Shown here piece after piece: positions 8,621 to 16,283 of a stretch of DNA of 64,000 nucleotides (position 1 is the stretch's first letter; every line of letters starts with the position of its first letter). A program made the translations under genes and the position numbers. The stretch is from Pseudarthrobacter sp. BIM B-2242 (GTDB lineage Bacteria > Actinomycetota > Actinomycetes > Actinomycetales > Micrococcaceae): the NCBI RefSeq assembly GCF_014764445.1, contig NZ_CP061721.1, positions 3,906,001 through 3,970,000 of the forward strand, written 5' to 3'. The notes under the pieces are model-generated. The model saw nothing but the letters and a program-made list of their open reading frames with translations. It did no database searches and was not told the origin of the DNA.

Positions 8621-8875
8621 TAGGACACAGCCTAGGAAATGATTCGCGGGGGTATGAGGGCAGGGACCACACGGTCAGGTGTGGCTAAGGGCGGGCGGCG
8701 AGCGTACTGCAGAGACCATTTCTGAGTATCTTTAACCGTATCCATGCCGCCGCCGAAGTCAATGGAAAAGACTGTGCAAGCGGAATACTTCACATGACGC
8801 CCGAGTTGTTCCAAGAGCGCAAAGCCCGCTTCACTGGTTTTGCCCTAAACCGCAAGAGTCTCCCGAAGGAACGCC

Positions 8876-9355
8876 ATGAGCCCCCAACTGACAGTCAAGC
8901 TTCAGCCAGGTACCCAGGCCCCGGAATTCACCCTCCAGGACGCCGCCGGCAAGGCAACTTCCCTGTCCGACTACCGCGGCAGGAACGTCATTGTGTACTT
9001 TTACCCGGCCGCGGCAACACCGGGCTGCACCACCGAGGCCTGCGACTTCCGGGACAGCCTCGCAACCCTCCAGGGCTCCGGCTATGAAGTGCTGGGCATC
9101 TCCCCCGACGCCCCCGAGCAGCTGGCCGCCTTCACCGGCGACTTCGGCCTGACCTTCCCGCTCCTGTCCGATGAGGACCACAGCGTGGCCCTCGCGTACG
9201 GGGCCTGGGGCGAAAAGCTGGTCAACGGCGAGATCACCGAAGGACTCGTACGCTCCACCGTGGTGGTGGACCGCGACGGAAACGTTGTCCTGGCCCAGTA
9301 CCAGGTCAAGGCACAGGGCCACGTCGCCGCCCTTCGGGAGACGCTCGGCATCTAG
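8876..9355 (+). CDS. bcp: thioredoxin-dependent thiol peroxidase (Bcp/PrxQ)
   Basis: A 159-residue atypical 2-Cys peroxiredoxin that reduces hydrogen peroxide and organic hydroperoxides using thioredoxin. The PGCTTEACDF motif places the peroxidatic cysteine at residue 51 and the resolving cysteine five residues later (C56), the hallmark of PrxQ/Bcp. The thioredoxin-fold elements VIVYFYP and LLSDEDH follow. The length is typical (about 155-160). A GAAGGAA ribosome site precedes the ATG. Cytoplasmic, oxidative stress defence. Confidence 0.93.
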   Translation: MSPQLTVKLQPGTQAPEFTLQDAAGKATSLSDYRGRNVIVYFYPAAATPGCTTEACDFRDSLATLQGSGYEVLGISPDAPEQLAAFTGDFGLTFPLLSDEDHSVALAYGAWGEKLVNGEITEGLVRSTVVVDRDGNVVLAQYQVKAQGHVAALRETLGI

Positions 9356-9409
9356 CGCTTACTTTGCCAGTCAAGCCGGCACACAGGCAGCCGCGGATCG
9401 GAGTCAGGG

Positions 9410-9982
9410 ATGGCGATCGAAATTCGCCCGGGCACCATTTTTGAAGACGTCCGGACCATCGTTGGGCCCAAGCGGCCCGACGCCACCGTGTGCTGGTGCT
9501 TGAGCTACCGCATCCCGTCCAAGCAGAACGTGGAACTGCGCGGGACCGCCCGTGGTGACCTCGTGCAGGAACTGGTGAAGCAGGATCCCCCGCCAGGGGT
9601 GTTGGCGTACGACGACGGCGACGTGGTCGGGTGGGCAGCTGTCCATCCGCGCGCTGACACCAGCTTCGCCCGCAACCGCAGGATTCCGCATGTGGACGAC
9701 CTGGACGTGTGGTGCGTCTGGTGCATCAGGGTCCGTCCCGGCCACCGCGGCAAAGGCATCTCCCGCCATCTGCTCAAAGGTGCCGTGGAACTGGCCCGCA
9801 GCTACGGGGCACCGGCCATCGAGGGCTACCCGGTGGATAACCAGGGCGCCAAAGTGGATCTGACCATGGCCTACGTGGGAACGCGCAAGCTCTTTGAGGA
9901 CGCAGGGTTCGTCAAGGCCGCTGACACCGGGTCAGTGCTCAACGGCTTCCCGCGGGTGCTGATGCGCCTTGACCTGCGCTGA
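9410..9982 (+). CDS. GNAT family N-acetyltransferase
   Basis: A 190-residue acetyltransferase. The acetyl-CoA pyrophosphate-binding loop is RPGHRGKGISRHLL (R-x-x-G-x-G type) around residues 108-120. It is preceded by the WCIRV strand and followed by an EGYPVD segment and the LFEDAGF helix typical of the C-terminal part of GNAT folds. The substrate is unknown. The N-terminal ~40 residues carry a cysteine-rich WCLSY stretch conserved in a subfamily of actinobacterial GNATs. CGGAG lies upstream of the ATG. Confidence 0.85.
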   Translation: MAIEIRPGTIFEDVRTIVGPKRPDATVCWCLSYRIPSKQNVELRGTARGDLVQELVKQDPPPGVLAYDDGDVVGWAAVHPRADTSFARNRRIPHVDDLDVWCVWCIRVRPGHRGKGISRHLLKGAVELARSYGAPAIEGYPVDNQGAKVDLTMAYVGTRKLFEDAGFVKAADTGSVLNGFPRVLMRLDLR

Positions 9983-10001
9983 CCGGCACCCGGGGTGTGG
10001 C

Positions 10002-10121
10002 TCAGGGTTTCTTCCGCCAGTTGTTGGGCCAGTCCGAGTCGATCGCCCACAAGGCCAGGAGCAGCGCGTCCATTGTCATCAGCCCAGCTAAGAGGTAAGC
10101 CCAACCTGTGTACCAATGCAC
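10002..10121 (-). CDS. small tryptophan-rich membrane protein, 39 aa
   Basis: A 39-codon reading frame starting with GTG at 10121, with AGGAG six bases upstream. The peptide has one strongly hydrophobic helix (WAYLLAGLMTMDALLLALWA) flanked by aromatic residues, then a basic tail WRKKP. It resembles a single-pass membrane microprotein. It converges with the GNAT gene. No homologue recognised; support comes from the ribosome site and the peptide character. Confidence 0.5.
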   Translation of the reverse strand: MHWYTGWAYLLAGLMTMDALLLALWAIDSDWPNNWRKKP

Positions 10122-10196
10122 GGTGATCTCCTGACCCGGTAACCCCAGCCACTCGATGGTGGTAAGTCTGGCATGGATCGGGTCAGGAGGGAACGG

Positions 10197-10490
10197 CTAT
10201 TTCAGGAGCCCTGCCAGGCGGCCGTGAACCTCGGTTTCACGGTTGAGCAGGCGGGTGAGCCTTTCGACTTTTTCGGAGAGTTCAACGCCCACCGCCAGCC
10301 GGTCGCCGGGCCAGCTGGAGGCTTCCCACGATTCCCCCAGCGCCTCAGCCAGCGAGCGGGAAAGAGAGCGGAGCTTCCAGGAATGGCTCAGGTAATGGAC
10401 CGTCCGGCGGGGGCGTCGGCCCTGCTTCAAGAGCCGCCACGACTGAGCCACCCTGCCCCGCAGTCCGTTATTGAATTCAGTCTCTTCCAT
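10197..10490 (-). CDS. hypothetical protein, 97 aa
   Basis: A 97-residue basic protein, helix-prone, with a C-terminal coiled-coil-like segment (VELSEKVERLTRLLNRE). The ATG at 10490 has a CAGGAG ribosome site. No family recognised. It lies opposite to the phosphatase operon and could be a small nucleic-acid-binding or structural protein, but nothing in the sequence proves this. Confidence 0.5.
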   Translation of the reverse strand: MEETEFNNGLRGRVAQSWRLLKQGRRPRRTVHYLSHSWKLRSLSRSLAEALGESWEASSWPGDRLAVGVELSEKVERLTRLLNRETEVHGRLAGLLK

Positions 10491-10728
10491 AACTCCTGCA
10501 CCGTCCTCCGGCAAGCCGCTCATGCCTTCAAAGCCCTTCCTTGAAGCTCCTCCTTCGAGTGTGGCCAGCGACGCTCAAGGTCCCATCAAGCCAGCGCAAG
10601 TATTCCCACAAGACCTGTCACTCCAAAAACGGGGGTTGTAGCCGGAAGCGGCCGCCGCACGGCCAATCAACTCGCGGCGTCAGGCCTGTGACATGCCCCG
10701 GTGTCCTTAATACGGTAAAAGTAGAGCT

Positions 10729-11844
10729 ATGCCATCCATGCCCGAAACACGTCGTGCCGTTGTGATCGAGGACGACCCGGACATCCGGGGCCTCCTGGTC
10801 CGGATCCTCGTCAAGCAGGGCTTCGAGGTCACGCAGGCCGAAGCCGGCCTCCCCGGTGTGGAAGAGGTCCGCCGCGTCCGGCCTGACCTGGTCACGCTCG
10901 ACCTGAACCTCCCGGACCTGGACGGCCTGGAGGTCTGCAAGCTGCTGCGGGGGTTCTCCGATGCGTTCATCATGATGCTTACCGCGCGCACTGACGAACT
11001 GGACAAACTCACCGGCCTGGACAACGGAGCCGATGACTACATCAGCAAGCCGTTCAGCCCCCGGGAACTCCAATCCAGGATCAACGCCCTGTTCCGCCGG
11101 CGGGGCCAGTCCCCGGCCGTGGATACCGCAGCCCGCAGCGAGCTGGAGCGCGCCACCGAGGTCCAGCAAAGCCTGCTGCCCAAGGAGGACGTCCGGGTAG
11201 AGGGCTACGACCTCGCCGGCGTCTTCCGTCCCTCCCGCAGCGTGGGCGGGGACTTCTACGACTGGTACCCCACGCCGGAAGGCCTGCACCTGACGTTCGC
11301 CGACGCCATGGGCAAAGGCATGGGGGCGGCCCTGATTGCCGCCACTGTCCGGGCAGTCATGCGCTCCACCGGGCACCGCCAGGACCTCGACGCAGCATTC
11401 GCCTCGGCCGCCCGGACCATCGCGGCGGACCTCGACTCCTCCAACTCGTTCGCCACCCTCTTCCACGCGCGGCTGGATGCCGCGTCCGGCGTCGTTCGTT
11501 ACGTCGATGCCGGCCACGGCCTTGCCCTGCACGTGACAGCGAACGGTGAGGTGCACCGTCTTCCCAGCGGCGGCCCGCCGGTGGGAGCGTGGGCGGACTC
11601 GGCATGGCCGCAGTCCGCCATCGGCCTCGCCCCGGGCGACGCCCTGGTGGTGGTCAGCGACGGCGTGCTGGACGTCTTCGACTCGGTGGAGTCGTTCACC
11701 CGGGCCGTGTACTCCGCGGCCCACGGCCAGAACTCCGCGCAGTCCGCCAGCGATGCCATCCTGGCACTGGCGCCTGCCGAAACGGCCGATGATGATGTAA
11801 CCGTCGTCGTGGTGCGCCGCCTGGCCGGGGCTGTCGCGGCATGA
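10729..11844 (+). CDS. response regulator with PP2C/SpoIIE-type phosphatase output
   Basis: A 371-residue two-domain protein. Residues 10-120 form a receiver: acidic pair at 15-16, phospho-accepting Asp58 in TLDLNLP, Thr85 and Lys107 in SKPFSP. After a helical linker (ERATEVQQSLLP) comes a SpoIIE/RsbU-type PP2C phosphatase with the metal-binding SVGGDFYDW and FADAMGKGMGAA motifs and a C-terminal VVSDGVLDVFD motif. RsbU-like phosphatases dephosphorylate STAS anti-sigma-factor antagonists. The STAS gene two places downstream is the natural substrate. The stop overlaps the glycosyltransferase start as ATGA. Confidence 0.92.
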   Translation: MPSMPETRRAVVIEDDPDIRGLLVRILVKQGFEVTQAEAGLPGVEEVRRVRPDLVTLDLNLPDLDGLEVCKLLRGFSDAFIMMLTARTDELDKLTGLDNGADDYISKPFSPRELQSRINALFRRRGQSPAVDTAARSELERATEVQQSLLPKEDVRVEGYDLAGVFRPSRSVGGDFYDWYPTPEGLHLTFADAMGKGMGAALIAATVRAVMRSTGHRQDLDAAFASAARTIAADLDSSNSFATLFHARLDAASGVVRYVDAGHGLALHVTANGEVHRLPSGGPPVGAWADSAWPQSAIGLAPGDALVVVSDGVLDVFDSVESFTRAVYSAAHGQNSAQSASDAILALAPAETADDDVTVVVVRRLAGAVAA

Positions 11845-13811
11845 CCCGCTTCTGGACCCGCCTGGTGGTGGTCCTGACCGTTATCTTCGGCCTGAACTAC
11901 GTGGCCTGGCGCTGGGCCGCCTCGCTGAACTGGGACGCCTGGTGGATCGCCGTGCCCCTGGTGGTGGCCGAGACGTATAGCCTGATCGACGTGATGCTGT
12001 TCGGCATGACGGTGTGGAAGCTGAAGATCCGCAAGGCGGCCCCCGCGCCGCCGCACGACGCCACGGTTGACGTTTTTATCACCACGTACAACGAAGACCT
12101 GGACATGGTGATGACCACCGCCCTGGCCGCCCAGAAGATCCGGCACCCGCACAGCACCTGGATCCTCGACGACGGCGCCCGCCCCGAGCTGGAAGCCCTC
12201 GCCGCAGAGCACGGGCTGGGGTATGTGACCCGCAGCGGGGACTGGACCGCCAACGTGCCGCGCCATGCCAAGGCCGGCAATCTGAACAACGCCCTGATGG
12301 TCACCCACGGCGAGTTCCTGCTCATCCTGGACGCGGACCAGATCCCCGAACCGGACATCCTGGAAAAGACCCTCGGCTACTTCACCAACCGCCGGGTTGC
12401 CCTCGTCCAGACCCCCCAATACTTCAGCAACGTTCCCGCGGACGATCCGCTGGGCAGCCAGGCACCCCTGTTCTATGGCCCCATCCAGCAGGGCAAGGAC
12501 GGCTGGAACGCGGCCTTCTTCTGCGGCTCCAATGCCATCCTGCGCCGGGAAGCGCTGATGCAGCTGGGCCTGGTGGGCTACGTCAAGGAGACCGAAAAGA
12601 GCATCCGCCGCGCCCTTACCGCCTCACGCTCCGCCATCCGGCAGGCACGGAAATCGGCCGACGTCGGCACTCCCCTGGTCTCGGAAGTGCTGGATGAGGT
12701 GGAGGCCGCCACCCTTCAAGCGCAGGAGCAGCTGGCCGCCGGCGAGCCCCTGGGTGAGATCACGTACCGGGTCCGCCGCCGGGTGGACGCCGCCGTGCAG
12801 ACCCTGGTCATGGCCGATATGTCCGCCCTGCAGGCCGACCTCGAGGAAATCGCCGCCATGGAGCTGGCCCATGTGGGCGAGGCCGGCGTGCCGGTGGTGG
12901 CCGATGACGCGGTACAGCGCATGGCCGCCCGCGACTGGTCCCCGCTCGGCGCGCTGGAATCCGTGCAGGCGGTCCTGGATGCCCTGAACGTGGAGCGGAA
13001 CGACGAAGCCCAGCCGGTGATGCCGCTGGCCACCATCTCCGTCACCGAGGACATGGCCACCGCGATGCGGATGCACGCCATGGGCTGGGAAAGCGTCTAC
13101 CACCACGAGATCCTGGCCTACGGGCTGGCGCCGGAGGACATCGCAACCATGCTCACCCAGCGCCTCCGCTGGGCGCAGGGAACCATCCAGGTGCTCCTCC
13201 GCGAGAACCCCCTGGTCCAAAAGGGCCTGAAGATCGGCCAGCGGCTGATGTACTTCGCCACCATGTGGACGTACCTCAGCGGCTATGCGGCGGTCATCTA
13301 CTTCGCCGCCCCCATCATCTACCTGCTGCTGGGCGTCCTGCCCGTCACCAGCCTTAGCTGGGACTTCTTCCTCCGGTTCATCCCGTTTATGGTGGCCAAC
13401 CAGCTGCTGTTCGCGGTGGCCGGGCGCGGGATCCCCACCTGGCGCGGCCAGCAGTACAGCCTGGCCCTGTTCCCCATCTGGATCAAGGCGTGCTCGACGG
13501 CGGCCAAGAACGTCTGGTTCGGCCGTCCCCTGGGGTTCGCGGTAACCCCGAAGGCCCGCCAGACCGGCGGCCCAAGCTGGAGCCTGATCCGGCCGCAGAT
13601 CATTGTGGCGGCGCTGCTGGCTGTGGCCGCCGTCGTCGGAATTATCCGCCTCGCCACGGGACTGGCCGAGCCCCTTGGCACCCTGGTGAACGTGGCCTGG
13701 GTTATTTTTGACCTGGTGGTCATGAGCATCCTGGTTCGGGCTGTTTTGTATAAGGGCTACGAACCCGCTGGGGACGTTGATGCTGGAGAGAGGAAAGCCG
13801 ATGGAGTTTAG
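11841..13811 (+). CDS. BcsA-like processive family-2 glycosyltransferase
   Basis: A 656-residue membrane polysaccharide synthase. Two N-terminal membrane helices are followed by a GT-A domain with DDG at 110-112, DAD at 164-166, TED at 402-404 (catalytic base) and QRLRW at 440-444, the cellulose/hyaluronan-synthase signature. A C-terminal helix bundle then carries FAVTPK, the gating-loop-like motif of cellulose synthases. Two features are unusual: a helical, charged insert of about 150 residues (roughly 246-398) between the RREAL acceptor-site segment and TED, and the absence of a C-terminal PilZ domain. The polymer is unknown. The gene is translationally coupled to the phosphatase upstream and overlaps the STAS gene by 11 bases. 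Confidence 0.9.
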   Translation: MTRFWTRLVVVLTVIFGLNYVAWRWAASLNWDAWWIAVPLVVAETYSLIDVMLFGMTVWKLKIRKAAPAPPHDATVDVFITTYNEDLDMVMTTALAAQKIRHPHSTWILDDGARPELEALAAEHGLGYVTRSGDWTANVPRHAKAGNLNNALMVTHGEFLLILDADQIPEPDILEKTLGYFTNRRVALVQTPQYFSNVPADDPLGSQAPLFYGPIQQGKDGWNAAFFCGSNAILRREALMQLGLVGYVKETEKSIRRALTASRSAIRQARKSADVGTPLVSEVLDEVEAATLQAQEQLAAGEPLGEITYRVRRRVDAAVQTLVMADMSALQADLEEIAAMELAHVGEAGVPVVADDAVQRMAARDWSPLGALESVQAVLDALNVERNDEAQPVMPLATISVTEDMATAMRMHAMGWESVYHHEILAYGLAPEDIATMLTQRLRWAQGTIQVLLRENPLVQKGLKIGQRLMYFATMWTYLSGYAAVIYFAAPIIYLLLGVLPVTSLSWDFFLRFIPFMVANQLLFAVAGRGIPTWRGQQYSLALFPIWIKACSTAAKNVWFGRPLGFAVTPKARQTGGPSWSLIRPQIIVAALLAVAAVVGIIRLATGLAEPLGTLVNVAWVIFDLVVMSILVRAVLYKGYEPAGDVDAGERKADGV

Positions 13812-14133
13812 CTACGAGGTCAAGGATTCGTACGCGGAGGTCAAAGCGGACGGGCGGCTGAACATGGTGTCCGCGCCCAGGCTGCGTGAGTTCGTCACCG
13901 ATGTGATCGCAGGCGGTTCGTCACGGATTGTGGTGAATCTCGAGAACACGGCTTTTATGGATTCCTCCGGACTGGGCGCGCTGATCGGCTGCCTTAAGGC
14001 CGCCCGCCAGGCCGGCGGTGACCTTCGTATTGCGGCCGTCCAGCCGCAGGTCAAAATGGTGCTGGAGCTGACCAGCATGGACCGGGTGCTCAATGCCTAC
14101 GCCACCCCCGAGGAAGCGTTCAGCAATGACTGA
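13801..14133 (+). CDS. STAS-domain anti-sigma-factor antagonist-like protein
   Basis: A 110-residue single STAS domain like SpoIIAA/RsbV. The phosphorylation loop is FMDSSGLGALIG with the candidate serine at 55/56. In partner switching the unphosphorylated form binds the HATPase partner and the phosphorylated form releases it. The ATG at 13801 has GAGAGGAAAG upstream; in-frame TTG/ATG codons 21-24 bases earlier lack better support. It sits between the glycosyltransferase and an RsbW-like gene, so the local target may be the synthase or its regulator and need not be a sigma factor. Confidence 0.9.
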   Translation: MEFSYEVKDSYAEVKADGRLNMVSAPRLREFVTDVIAGGSSRIVVNLENTAFMDSSGLGALIGCLKAARQAGGDLRIAAVQPQVKMVLELTSMDRVLNAYATPEEAFSND

Positions 14134-14551
14134 GGTCCTGGCGCAGCGCAGCTTCCGGGGCCTCGCTGCGGCAGAGGCCATCGAGTCCGTGCACGACGAA
14201 CTGGACGGCCTCTGGAACGACGCCCCCTTTGTCCAGGCCATGGACCAGATGACGTTCACCACGGCCGTCATCGAATCGGCGTCGAACATCGTCCAGCACG
14301 CTCAGCCCGCCAAAGCCCAGCGGCCTGTGGAACTGGGGGTGGACATCAGCGTCCAGCCCACGCTCCTGCAGGCAAGGGTCAGCGCCTTCAACGCGAAGCC
14401 ACCGTTCGGTCCCATGGAACCGGGAACACCGGATGACGAATCAGAGTCGGGCCGCGGCCTGGCGCTCATCGAAGCGCTGGTGACCACCGTGAGCTTCGAA
14501 CGCCAGGACGGCACCAACACGTGGATCCTGTCCAAGACATCCCGGTCCTAG
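14126..14551 (+). CDS. RsbW-like HATPase (anti-sigma-type kinase), atypical ATP lid
   Basis: A 141-residue HATPase_c_2 protein. The N box is ESASNIVQHA and the C-terminal part has SGRGLALIEALV and WILSK. In RsbW/SpoIIAB kinases a DxGxG-type G1 box contacts adenine. Here the equivalent stretch reads SAFNAKPPFGP, so the acidic residue is missing. It may bind ATP poorly or act as a non-catalytic partner. It overlaps the STAS gene by eight bases. The expected role is reversible binding and phosphorylation of the STAS protein, with the REC-PP2C protein reversing the phosphorylation. Confidence 0.82.
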   Translation: MTEVLAQRSFRGLAAAEAIESVHDELDGLWNDAPFVQAMDQMTFTTAVIESASNIVQHAQPAKAQRPVELGVDISVQPTLLQARVSAFNAKPPFGPMEPGTPDDESESGRGLALIEALVTTVSFERQDGTNTWILSKTSRS

Positions 14552-15807
14552 GGCCGGACTGCGGGTTCTGACAGTTCCCAGCTGAACAGGGCGGAGATGG
14601 TTGCCCCGCCGCCGGGCGTGCCCTGGATGTCCAGTTCCCCGCCGTGGGCGTGCGCGATCCGCTGGCAGGTCGCGAGGCCAAGGCCTGTGCCGGGGGCGTC
14701 CCCTGCCCGGTTCAGCCTCACCAGCGGTTCCACGGCACGCTTCCGGTCTGCGGGGAGGATACCCACGCCGTTGTCCGCGACGCTGACAGTCACCCCTTGC
14801 CGGGTGACGGCGGCGCCCACGGCGACCTTCAGGTCACGCTCGGGGCTGCGGTAGTTCAGCGAGTTAGCCAGCAGGTTCTGCAGCAGCATCCGCAGCTGGA
14901 CCGGGTCTGCCAGCAGTTCCGCATCAGCACAGGAGATGCCGGATGCGAACCCGAGCTCCACGCCCAGATCGTGAGCGGCCTCTTCGGTCACGGCCAGCAG
15001 CGAAACCCTCTCCCGGCGAAGGCCCCCGTCCACGCGGGAGTATTCCAGCACGTCCTCGAGTGTCCTCAGCATGCGGCGTCCGCCGCGGCCGATGAACTCC
15101 AGGTACTCAAGGGCAGGATGGCCGGGCTGGATGTCCGGATCGTCCTCGGCGAGTTCCACGTATCCCAGAATTGTGGTCAGCGGAATGCGGAGGTCATGGC
15201 TTACACGCCCCGCGAACTCGCCGAGCATGGCGTTGCTGCGCTGCAGTTCCGCCAGCGCGTCGCTCAGCTGCAGCGTGCGGTGCTGAAGTTCCAGCACCTC
15301 CACCACCTGGCGGGCCAGCACTTCCACCATCCCGATCTGCTCCGCCGTGGGGCTCGCACTGCCCTCCGAGAAAATGCAGAGGGAGCCCAGCACAAAGCCT
15401 GAGGTTGTCTCCAGGGGTACGGACGCGTAGAACCGCACGCTGGCGATCACACCGGTGACAAACGGGTTGTCCACGAATCGCGGGTCTTGGGACGCGTCCG
15501 GCACCACGGTTGTCCGGCCAGCCAGGAACACCTTGGCGCACATGGAGTCGTCCCGGGAGCACACAGCCGGGTCCACCCCGGACGCGGCGATCTGCCTCTG
15601 CCGGTCATCGGTGATGATGTTGACCACGCTGTAGGGCACGCCGCACAACCGGGCGGCCAGCCGGACCAGGTTGGTGAGCGCGCCGGCGGCATCGCCATCA
15701 GCCAGCAACGGCGCCCCGCCGTCGGCCCCTGGATCCAGCCCGTAGTTCCGTATCGCCGCTGTGCGGTCCGATTCCGCCACAGCCGGCCCGTACACGACGG
15801 TATCCAT
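14548..15807 (-). CDS. GAF-domain sensor histidine kinase
   Basis: A 419-residue soluble kinase. A GAF domain spans about residues 40-175 (VNIITDDRQRQIAASG, SVPLETTSGFVLGSLCIF). The HisKA segment SHDLRIPLTTILGYVEL carries phospho-accepting His204. The HATPase has an N box LLQNLLANSLNYRSPE, DNGVGI and GTGLGL. No membrane helices are visible. It overlaps the RsbW-like gene tail-to-tail by four bases. No dedicated response regulator adjoins it, so the receiver of the REC-PP2C protein in the facing operon is a plausible phosphotransfer partner. Confidence 0.9.
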   Translation of the reverse strand: MDTVVYGPAVAESDRTAAIRNYGLDPGADGGAPLLADGDAAGALTNLVRLAARLCGVPYSVVNIITDDRQRQIAASGVDPAVCSRDDSMCAKVFLAGRTTVVPDASQDPRFVDNPFVTGVIASVRFYASVPLETTSGFVLGSLCIFSEGSASPTAEQIGMVEVLARQVVEVLELQHRTLQLSDALAELQRSNAMLGEFAGRVSHDLRIPLTTILGYVELAEDDPDIQPGHPALEYLEFIGRGGRRMLRTLEDVLEYSRVDGGLRRERVSLLAVTEEAAHDLGVELGFASGISCADAELLADPVQLRMLLQNLLANSLNYRSPERDLKVAVGAAVTRQGVTVSVADNGVGILPADRKRAVEPLVRLNRAGDAPGTGLGLATCQRIAHAHGGELDIQGTPGGGATISALFSWELSEPAVRP

Positions 15808-15900
15808 GCAGTGCTGCCCCCTTGGTGTGTCCTAAGCCCCAGTCCTCCGCCGATCCTATCGGGCCACCCGGCAACCGTAATGATGAGTAGGCTAGATGGC

Positions 15901-16215
15901 ATGCCTTCTGAAGAAACACCGGCCGAGCGCCGCGAGGTCACTGTCCGCCGGGCACCCAAGTATGTGCCGTTCCTCATCCTCGGGGCACTGGTGGGCGTGG
16001 CCGTGGCGGCAGTGGTGGCGTACGCGCTCCCCGGTGATGAAAGCTTTGACCGGGGCGCCGTGTTCGGCTTTTTCCTGGTGATGTTCGGCGGAGGCGGAGC
16101 GATCCTGGGTGCAGTGGCGGCTTTGCTCCTTGACCGGCGCAGCGTCAAGCGGCAGCAGCGCGCCGTAGTGGAGGCTGTCCCCGATTCCGAGCCCGACGAC
16201 GATACCGGCAAGTAG
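15901..16215 (+). CDS. small two-helix membrane protein upstream of purF
   Basis: A 104-residue protein with two hydrophobic helices (YVPFLILGALVGVAVAAVVAY and FGFFLVMFGGGGAILGAVAALLL) and charged ends. The family is conserved next to purF in actinobacteria and is sometimes labelled a Trk-related protein without functional evidence. The ATG at 15901 is preferred over 15880 because a TAGGCT -10-like element (15888-15893) ends seven bases before it, which suggests a leaderless message. Confidence 0.75.
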   Translation: MPSEETPAERREVTVRRAPKYVPFLILGALVGVAVAAVVAYALPGDESFDRGAVFGFFLVMFGGGGAILGAVAALLLDRRSVKRQQRAVVEAVPDSEPDDDTGK

Positions 16216-16262
16216 ACTTCTGCCCGGCGGTCACAAACGCGGGCCCGGAAAAGTCTTACCTC

Positions 16263-16283
16263 ATCTCATGAGATAATCGACCA
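16263..16283 (+). promoter_or_regulatory. putative purF promoter/operator (palindrome plus -10)
   Basis: A perfect 12-bp palindrome (ATCTCATGAGAT, 16263-16274) overlaps a GATAAT -10-like hexamer (16272-16277) that ends six bases before the purF GTG start. There is no Shine-Dalgarno sequence. This fits a leaderless promoter with an overlapping operator. Confidence 0.45.

Noticed and set aside
8632..8814. 60-codon frame between the cupin and peroxiredoxin genes
   Set aside because: TTG start without ribosome site and no protein-like character; the stretch more likely holds promoters.
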